Positions 58,369-64,000 of a stretch of DNA of 64,000 nt are shown here, piece after piece. Every line of letters begins with the position of its first letter. Positions within the stretch are counted from its first letter, which is position 1. Made by a program: the position numbers and the translations under genes. A model generated the notes under the pieces. The model was not told the origin of the DNA. It worked only from the letters and a program-made list of their open reading frames with translations, and made no database searches. The stretch is taken from assembly GCF_035510375.1 (NCBI RefSeq), contig NZ_DATKHG010000067.1, one strand, 5' to 3'. This DNA is from Paenibacillus_I sp035510375 (lineage in GTDB: Bacteria; Bacillota; Bacilli; Paenibacillales; Paenibacillaceae).

Positions 58369-58419
58369 ACAAGAGAAATTCACGCTAACGCAAGGATGGA
58401 AGGAAGGGACAGACCAAAC

Positions 58420-58725
58420 ATGGAAGTCGTGATGGCGATTCTCCAGGTTTTCGTGATGATGCTGCTGTTTTTCGTCATGATGTTCGGCATCGGCTTCATT
58501 CTGAATATGCTGATCAAAACGACCTGGTTTCCGATTTACCTGTTTATTATAGTGGTGGTGCCGCTGGGCATGTACTTTACATGGAATAAAGAGCTCGGCT
58601 TCACGGAGAATCTGACGGCATACGGGGCCGTTGACATCTTGGTGGCGATCGGCGCGCTGATCGGCGCGTATATGAGCGGTTGGACGATCCGCAAGCTGCG
58701 GCTCGGCGGTTACAAAATGTTCTAA
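58420..58725 (+). CDS. YuiB-like membrane protein
   Basis: A 101-residue protein of three transmembrane helices: VMAILQVFVMMLLFFVMMFGIGFILNML, WFPIYLFIIVVVPLGMYFTW and AYGAVDILVAIGALIGAYMSGWTIRKLR. Size, layout and place near yumB match YuiB of Bacillus; function unknown. ATG at 58420 has GGAAGGGA about 10 bases upstream. An ATG at 58396 in the same frame lacks a good site. Confidence 0.75.
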   Translation: MEVVMAILQVFVMMLLFFVMMFGIGFILNMLIKTTWFPIYLFIIVVVPLGMYFTWNKELGFTENLTAYGAVDILVAIGALIGAYMSGWTIRKLRLGGYKMF

Positions 58726-58790
58726 TGATTCGGATCATGCGGCATGCGCATACTAAAGGCGGTAAAATACGACTGCCGAGGTGTTGCGCG

Positions 58791-59672
58791 ATGCCGCATG
58801 TTCACGTTAACGGGACCGATATCCATTACCACATTGAAGGCCGCGGGCCGGCGATCGTGATGATTCACCCGCCGTTCCTGGGAAGCCGAGTATTCAATTA
58901 TTTGCGGACCGATCTGGCACAGGACCATCGGGTCGTGACGATCGACGTCCGCGGACACGGCCACAGCAAGGCCGGAGACGTCCGGCTTACCGTACCGCTG
59001 ATCGTGGAGGACATCAAGCAGGTTATGGACCGGCTTGATGTGGAGGAAGGCTATGTATTGGGCTATTCCGTAGGCTGCATGCCCGCATTGGAAGCTTTGA
59101 TCACGCATCCCGACCGGTTCACAGGCGGGATTATCCTCTCCGGCGCGGCCGAACTCCGCGACACGAGAAACCGCGGGCTGATGCGGGCCGCTTCCATCGG
59201 CAATCGGCTGCGCGCCAAGGAAGCGGTCGTGCTGCCGATCGCCTTGGGCAATGCGGACAGCCGCACGACCTTCCATGTCCTTCACAACGAAGGGATGGAA
59301 GGCAACGCGGCACGGTTCAAGGAATACTCGGATTCATGCATCGGCTATTCCTGTATCGATCGCCTCCGGGCAATCGCGGCGCCGGTGCTGCTGCTCTGCG
59401 GCGCGGACGACCCGCAATTCGTGCAATATGCCCGCGAGCTGCATGAGCATCTGGCGGTCAGCGAGCTGTACCTGGTCAGAGGTGCCCGGCATCAGCTTCC
59501 CACTAAAGCCCCGGACAAGACGGCCGCTGCGATCCGTACCTGGATCGCCAAGCTCGAGGTTCAAGGCAATGCGGATTCATTCTTCGAGCGCGAGGCGCTT
59601 GATCACGAGCTGCTCGAGATGGGCGTCTTGTCCGAGCGGCAGGCCGCGTTCGGCAACCCGCAGGATTTGTAA
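58791..59672 (+). CDS. Alpha/beta hydrolase
   Basis: A 293-residue hydrolase: IHPPFLGSRVFNYL (oxyanion region), VVTIDVRGHGHSKA, nucleophile Ser in GYSVGC at about residue 95, acid Asp in LLLCGADDPQF, and catalytic His in RGARHQLPTKAP. The fold is that of haloperoxidase/esterase-type AB hydrolases. Last 35 residues form an extra charged helix. The substrate is unknown. GAGGTG lies 7 bases before the ATG. Confidence 0.87.
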   Translation: MPHVHVNGTDIHYHIEGRGPAIVMIHPPFLGSRVFNYLRTDLAQDHRVVTIDVRGHGHSKAGDVRLTVPLIVEDIKQVMDRLDVEEGYVLGYSVGCMPALEALITHPDRFTGGIILSGAAELRDTRNRGLMRAASIGNRLRAKEAVVLPIALGNADSRTTFHVLHNEGMEGNAARFKEYSDSCIGYSCIDRLRAIAAPVLLLCGADDPQFVQYARELHEHLAVSELYLVRGARHQLPTKAPDKTAAAIRTWIAKLEVQGNADSFFEREALDHELLEMGVLSERQAAFGNPQDL

Positions 59673-59870
59673 GCGAATCGACAGGAAACGGCACGATTCC
59701 CGAGCGGGGGGTGTGCCGTTTTCTGCTTGAGCGCCAGCTCAGCGTTTTCTAACACAGCGGGCCGCTATTTTATGATAGAATAGTAGAAAGTATGCAGGGT
59801 GGCTTGTCGGCAAACGTCCGGCGTTTTCGCCTTAAGTTGTGGCCGGACAAGCACCTGGATGGGGTTTTGA

Positions 59871-61382
59871 ATGATGCGAATGGATCACGTGCACCGGTTT
59901 ACCGAACATCACCGATATTACATTTTTCGCGATTTTTCGCTAAGCGCCCTGGATCTGAAGATGCTCAATCTCGTCTATCAGCCGATGGTAGGGGCGGTCG
60001 CGGCGTCTTTCTATCAACTGCTCTATCAGCACGTGCCGGAGGGTCGGGTAGGCTATTCGCCGCTCGATCCTCAGCGCCGTCTTTTCCTGAGCCTCGGCAT
60101 TGAGATGAACGATGCGGGCCGCAAACGGCTTGCCGAGCAGGCGTCGATTCTGGAGGCCGTCGGCCTGCTCCAGACGTCGCGGATGGCCGTGCCGGGCGGC
60201 GAGGACGTCGTATACGAATACGAACTGCAGCCGCCGCTGTCGCCGGCCGATTTTTTCCGTACGGGGCATCTGACGCTGTTTCTGCGCGATAAAATCGGCA
60301 AGTATGCGGTGCTCGCCTTGCGGGAGCAATTTTATGCCGCGGAGCCGGACGAGCTTGCGGAGGCCCAGCCGGTCAAGGAAAATATTTCGGTTCCGTTCTA
60401 CGAGCTGTTCAGGCTGAACGCCCGGACCTCCGACGAGGAGCTGGAGCAGGCGCTTGCCGAAGTGGCGCCCGCCCGTCAGGCGGCCCCGGCCGCGGGCGCC
60501 GCGGCTCCGCAGGCAGGCGGCATTCCGTACGGGGAGCTGATTCTGCGCTTTCCGCGCAATTCGGCTAACCGCTCCCATGTGGAACGGCTGCGCGGAGACG
60601 AGGAAGGAATGGCGAGCGTGAATTACGTCGCTTACAAATACGGCTTGTCCGCCGCCGACATGTGCAGGCTCCTGGATGAGGACGGCGTGTTCGGCGCGAA
60701 CGGCGAACTGCTGCTGGACACTCTGCAGAACAAAGCCGCGAGCATGTACAGGCAGGACCGGAAGCGGGAAGAAGACCGCAAGCGCGTCATGGCCCGTGCG
60801 GGAACGACGGCTTCCGCAGAAGCGGAGACGGTGGAGGAGGTTGCCGTAGGCGCCGAGTTTCAGCTTGAGGTTCCGGCACAGCTTGCGGGCCGATGCGATA
60901 TGCCGCAATACAACATGCTGATGCGCAATGAGCCGCATACCCGTTTTCTGCAGCGCTTTTTTCCCGGAACGGTGCCCGAATGGCTCGACAGGCAGTTCGA
61001 ACGCATCGATCTCAGCTACCGGCTGCCGGGAGCGGTGATCAATGTGCTTATTCATTATGTGCTGGGCATGAACGAGGCGCAGCGCGTCACGAAGACGTTC
61101 ATTGAAGCGGTTGTGTCCAACATGCTGGTCAAGGGCGTCGACACGTTCGAGAAGGCGGTCGGTTACGTCCGCGAGCAGACACATGTCGAGAAGCGGAAGA
61201 AGGAAGCGGGGGCCGGCGGAGGTGCCGGGGCATACATAGGCGGCGGCAAAAGCGGTCGAAGCCGCGGGGCTTCGCGAAAGCCCGCCATCCCGATCGTGGA
61301 GAAAAGGACGACCGGGCAGCAGCTGTCGGCCGAGGAATTGGAGGAAATCCGGCGGCTCGCCAAGGAGCTGGACGGTCAATAG
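59871..61382 (+). CDS. dnaB: Primosomal replication initiation protein DnaB
   Basis: A 503-residue protein corresponding to Bacillus DnaB, the helicase-loading protein (not the helicase). N-terminal winged domain at residues 1-150, linker Ala/Gly-rich at about 200-220, and a C-terminal DnaB_2 domain (AQYNMLMRN..., RFFPGTVPEWLDRQFERIDLSYRLPGAVINVLIHYVLGMN) ending in a basic low-complexity tail. It binds membrane and DNA and helps load DnaC helicase with DnaI. It is followed 70 bases later by dnaI, the usual order. Extended -10 (TGATAGAAT) lies upstream at about 59774-59782. Confidence 0.92.
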   Translation: MMRMDHVHRFTEHHRYYIFRDFSLSALDLKMLNLVYQPMVGAVAASFYQLLYQHVPEGRVGYSPLDPQRRLFLSLGIEMNDAGRKRLAEQASILEAVGLLQTSRMAVPGGEDVVYEYELQPPLSPADFFRTGHLTLFLRDKIGKYAVLALREQFYAAEPDELAEAQPVKENISVPFYELFRLNARTSDEELEQALAEVAPARQAAPAAGAAAPQAGGIPYGELILRFPRNSANRSHVERLRGDEEGMASVNYVAYKYGLSAADMCRLLDEDGVFGANGELLLDTLQNKAASMYRQDRKREEDRKRVMARAGTTASAEAETVEEVAVGAEFQLEVPAQLAGRCDMPQYNMLMRNEPHTRFLQRFFPGTVPEWLDRQFERIDLSYRLPGAVINVLIHYVLGMNEAQRVTKTFIEAVVSNMLVKGVDTFEKAVGYVREQTHVEKRKKEAGAGGGAGAYIGGGKSGRSRGASRKPAIPIVEKRTTGQQLSAEELEEIRRLAKELDGQ

Positions 61383-61454
61383 AAGGCGCAACCGCGGCGA
61401 AGCTTCCGAAGTTCATGCGGGAAGCGAATGTCGGAAATCATGGGGGTGATTACA

Positions 61455-62408
61455 GTGGAATCTTTGGGCGAGGTGCTGAAATCGTGGCCGGCAGGCGGCG
61501 GCATGAACGCGCAGGCGGACAAACTCATGGCGGAGCTTCTGGCCGATCCGCTCGTCCGGCAGTTCAGGGCGGAGCATCCCGAGCTGGACAACCGCGATAT
61601 CAAAATCAATCTGAATCGGGTTTACCAATACGTGAAGGAGCAGGGCCATTGCGCGGCGTGTCCGGGTCTGGAGCGCTGCCCGAACGACTTTCAGGGGCAT
61701 TACACGGTGCTGGAATGCGAAACGTTGAACGGCAGCGTGCAGCTGTACGACCGGAAAGCCCCCTGCGCCAAGCTGGCGGCACGGCAGACGGAGCAATCGA
61801 TTCGTACACGGATACGCAGCTTCTATGTGGATGAATCGTCGCTGCACGGCGGGTTTTCGGCAGACGATATTATGAACACCGATCCCGAGCGGATGCTGGC
61901 CGTCGGCCGGCTGTTCAGCTATATCAAAACGACGAAGGAGCGCGGTCTCCAGCAGAAGGGCTTGTATTTGGTCGGCCATTTCGGCACGGGCAAAACGTTC
62001 CTGATGTGCTACATGCTGCACGAGCTCGCCAAGGCGGGACTGTCCGGCGTGATCGTCTATATGCCTGAATTCGTCGAGGATTTGAAGGCGATGCTCGACG
62101 AGCCGGCGAGGCTTCGGGAGACGGTCGAGCTGATGAAGCAGACCGATTTGCTGGTGTTCGACGATATCGGGGCCGAGAACCTGAACCCGTGGGTGCGCGA
62201 CCATGTAATGGGCACGATTCTGAATTACCGGATGAACCGGAAGCCGACGTTCTATACGTCCAATCACGACTTGGAGGCGCTTGAGCGGCATTTCAGCTTC
62301 ACGAACAAGGACGGCGACGAAGCGCATAAAGGCCAGCGAGTCATGGACCGCATCCGGCCGTTCGTCGAGAAGGTCTGGGTGAACGGGGAGAACAAGCGAG
62401 GAAGGTAA
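61455..62408 (+). CDS. dnaI: Primosomal protein DnaI (helicase loader ATPase)
   Basis: A 317-residue protein. N-terminal zinc domain with HCAACPGLERCPN (CxxC and a third Cys) plus a further Cys in DRKAPCAKL. AAA+ domain with Walker A GHFGTGKTF and Walker B LLVFDDIGAE, then SNHDLEALERHF and the sensor RVMDRIRPFVEKVWVNGENKRG. It loads the replicative helicase onto DNA. The start chosen is GTG at 61455 (GGGGGTG 6 bases upstream), which matches the length of Bacillus DnaI; earlier ATGs at 61428 and 61440 lack sites. Terminator at 62444. Confidence 0.94.
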   Translation: MESLGEVLKSWPAGGGMNAQADKLMAELLADPLVRQFRAEHPELDNRDIKINLNRVYQYVKEQGHCAACPGLERCPNDFQGHYTVLECETLNGSVQLYDRKAPCAKLAARQTEQSIRTRIRSFYVDESSLHGGFSADDIMNTDPERMLAVGRLFSYIKTTKERGLQQKGLYLVGHFGTGKTFLMCYMLHELAKAGLSGVIVYMPEFVEDLKAMLDEPARLRETVELMKQTDLLVFDDIGAENLNPWVRDHVMGTILNYRMNRKPTFYTSNHDLEALERHFSFTNKDGDEAHKGQRVMDRIRPFVEKVWVNGENKRGR

Positions 62409-62443
62409 GGAAGCAAACGCATCATAGACGCTTACTTGAAAGC

Positions 62444-62489
62444 AAGCCGTATTCACAGCCTGAGGCTGGCGGAATACGGCTTCTTTTTT
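62444..62489 (+). terminator. Terminator of dnaB-dnaI
   Basis: AAGCCGTATTC (62444-62454) pairs with GAATACGGCTT (62472-62482), with an inner CAGCC/GGCTG stem, followed by six T residues. Confidence 0.92.
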
Positions 62490-62563
62490 GCGCCTCAGCA
62501 TGCGAGGGATTATGATTTATAAAAAATCCTTATAGATGTTATGAGATTTCTTTAAAAAAACCA

Positions 62564-62593
62564 TTGACATCCGGGCCTGGCCGTTGCTATTAT
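62564..62593 (+). promoter_or_regulatory. SigA promoter and leader of the sulfate-binding protein gene
   Basis: Perfect TTGACA (62564-62569) and TATTAT (62588-62593), spacer 18 bases. The 110-base leader has AACAGGTAGGAATTATTAA at about 62612-62630, reminiscent of sulfur-regulator (CymR/CysL-like) half-sites, and a small CCGG hairpin with loop TCAA (62640-62651). No known riboswitch is recognised. Confidence 0.6.
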
Positions 62594-62702
62594 GCAGTCA
62601 TAACCAACTAAACAGGTAGGAATTATTAATTTTAGTGACCGGTCAACCGGAGCGAAAGGTTTCTGATTTCACCGACCACCAAAACAAGGGGTGCTATCTG
62701 AA

Positions 62703-63845
62703 ATGAAAACCATCAAATCGCTTCGCACGGTTGTCCTTATCCTCGTATTGTCACTGGTTGCGGCCGGCTGCGGCGGGAACAACGCCGACACGAACAACGG
62801 CGCAGCAGCGAACAACGGCCCGGCCGCAAGCAGCGGCACGGTGAACGAAACGTCCGGCACGTCCGCGGACGGCAAGAACGGCAACGGCGCGGCTGCCGAG
62901 CCTCTGAAGCCGGTAGAGCTTCTGAATGTATCGTACGATCCGACCCGCGAGCTTTATGTCGAGTACAACAAGGCGTTCGCGGCCTATTGGAAAGCGGAGA
63001 AAAACCAGGAAGTGACGATCAAGCAGTCGCACGGCGGATCCGGCAAGCAAAGCCGCGCCGTCATCGACGGATTGAAAGCGGACGTCGTGACGCTGGCGCT
63101 CGGCTACGACATCGACGCCATCGCCGGGAAAGGGCTGCTTGCGGCCGACTGGCAATCGAAGTACGGCAACAACAGCTCGCCGTATACGTCGACCATCGTT
63201 TTTCTCGTTCGCAAAGGCAATCCGAAAGGCATTGAGGACTGGAACGATTTGATCAAACCGGGCGTCGAGGTGATCACGCCCAATCCGAAAACGTCCGGAG
63301 GCGCGCGTTGGAACTACCTGGCCGCATGGGGCTATGCGCTGAAGCAGAACGGCAACGATGAGTCGAAGGCGCAGGAGTTCGTAGGACGGCTGTTCAAAAA
63401 CGTACCGGTGCTCGATTCCGGCGCACGCGGGTCCACAACGACGTTCGTCGAGCGCGGGATCGGCGACGTATTGCTGGCATGGGAGAACGAGGCGTACCTG
63501 TCGCTGAAGGAATTCGGCGAAGACAAATTCGAAATCGTGACGCCGTCGATCAGCATTTTGGCGGAGCCGCCGGTTGCGGTTGTCGACAAGGTGGCAGAAG
63601 AGCGCGGCACGGCGGAGGTCGCGCAGGCCTACCTTGACTTCCTCTATACCGAGGAGGCGCAGCAAATTATCGGCGAAAATTTCTACCGCCCGACCCTGCA
63701 ATCGGTGGCGGAGCAGTTCAAGGACCGGTTCGCGGACATTGAGCTGCTGACGATCGACGGCGATTTCGGCGGCTGGGCGGAAGCGCAGCAAAAGCATTTC
63801 GCCGACGGAGGCGTGTTCGACCAAATTTATACGCCGGGTTCCTGA
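62703..63845 (+). CDS. Sulfate/thiosulfate ABC transporter substrate-binding lipoprotein
   Basis: A 380-residue lipoprotein with lipobox Cys at residue 23 (LVAAGC) and a long Asn/Ala/Gly linker to about residue 80. The mature part is an Sbp/CysP-type sulfate receptor: LNVSYDPTRELYVEYNKAF, IKQSHGGSGKQSRAVIDGLKADVVTLALGYDIDAIAGKG, WNDLIKPGVEVITPNPKTSGGARWNYLAAWGY and GIGDVLLAWENEAYL. It binds sulfate and delivers it to a CysTWA-type importer, probably encoded just past the window. ATG at 62703 has AAGGGGTG 11 bases upstream. Confidence 0.95.
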   Translation: MKTIKSLRTVVLILVLSLVAAGCGGNNADTNNGAAANNGPAASSGTVNETSGTSADGKNGNGAAAEPLKPVELLNVSYDPTRELYVEYNKAFAAYWKAEKNQEVTIKQSHGGSGKQSRAVIDGLKADVVTLALGYDIDAIAGKGLLAADWQSKYGNNSSPYTSTIVFLVRKGNPKGIEDWNDLIKPGVEVITPNPKTSGGARWNYLAAWGYALKQNGNDESKAQEFVGRLFKNVPVLDSGARGSTTTFVERGIGDVLLAWENEAYLSLKEFGEDKFEIVTPSISILAEPPVAVVDKVAEERGTAEVAQAYLDFLYTEEAQQIIGENFYRPTLQSVAEQFKDRFADIELLTIDGDFGGWAEAQQKHFADGGVFDQIYTPGS

Positions 63846-64000
63846 AACCTGGGCCGTTAAACATGGATTCGGAAAGTAACTCCTTAAAAAGTTGAAAAAA
63901 CCGCATCAGATCAAGGTTTATTGGTCACAAAAAGTTGCTAATTTTTTCGCAATAAAAACAGGACACCGCATGCCTCTTGTCAAATGGTAAAGTAGCCCAC
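63846..64000. other. Intergenic end of window, no gene seen
   Basis: AT-rich sequence after the sulfate-binding protein gene. No reading frame, clear terminator or RNA gene is visible; the next gene starts beyond the edge. Confidence 0.5.

Noticed and set aside
59940..61391. 483-codon minus-strand frame opposite dnaB
   Set aside because: Shadow of dnaB; no recognisable protein features or ribosome site.

Overview
The window reads as chromosomal DNA of a high-GC, endospore-forming Firmicute, most likely family Paenibacillaceae (Paenibacillus, Cohnella and relatives). The reasons are two alpha/beta-type SASPs, CwlJ-GerQ, Sda, DnaB-DnaI primosome genes, HemQ, YuzB/YutI/YutJ/YumC/YumB-type neighbours, strong AGGAGG ribosome binding sites with many GTG/TTG starts, and futalosine-type menaquinone genes. 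Most of the sequence is GC-rich (one hand-counted 60-base line at 44041 is about 72% GC). Two patches are clearly AT-richer: 11.85-13.45 kb (a line at 12241 is about 45%) and 50.9-53.05 kb (a line at 51421 is about 28%). Both look acquired.

Layout. 0-3.2 kb: end of a cell-wall amidase, a discoidin-domain protein, two small unknowns, a 112-bp tandem repeat and a HAD phosphatase. 3.3-11.8 kb: a sugar-sensing and uptake locus made of YesN-like regulator, YesM-like kinase, binding-protein-like lipoprotein, then mglB-mglA-mglC, with a 21-bp-spaced direct repeat in front of mglB. 11.9-13.45 kb: a compact three-gene cassette of an ADP-ribosyltransferase-like protein, a small unknown and a SecB-like chaperone. 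13.6-24.2 kb: YdjO-like protein, AI-2E-type transporter, membrane-anchored parvulin, mntH with a MntR-like operator, ArsR/CadC regulator, YkuK, envelope glycosyl/acyltransferases, a chemotaxis protein. 24.4-29 kb: trpS flanked by two SASP genes, YvyF, cwlJ-gerQ. 29-50.9 kb: heme O and heme A synthases (ctaB, ctaA), transporters, a class B PBP, HAD, ThuA and flippase proteins, a UbiD-type decarboxylase, a HEPN protein, Fe-S scaffold/carrier proteins, a NADH dehydrogenase-like protein and MqnE.

50.9-53.05 kb: an AT-rich restriction-modification island with an apparently intact D12-class adenine methyltransferase and a restriction endonuclease gene broken by a frameshift at an A-run. 53.1-64 kb: YheC/D-type ATP-grasp protein, sda preceded by three DnaA boxes, YumC, type II NADH dehydrogenase behind a Rex-type operator, hemQ, YuiB-like protein, an alpha/beta hydrolase, dnaB-dnaI, and a sulfate-binding protein.

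How it fits together: CtaA, CtaB, HemQ, MqnE, the UbiD homologue, two NADH dehydrogenase-like proteins and Fe-S assembly proteins form an aerobic respiration theme, and candidate Rex sites before ctaA and ndh suggest redox control. Sda with DnaA boxes links replication to sporulation. The strongest lead for an undescribed system is the ART-like/small protein/SecB-like cassette, which has the gene order of toxin-antitoxin-chaperone systems but a different toxin type. All similarity calls come from reading the protein sequences; no database search was run.
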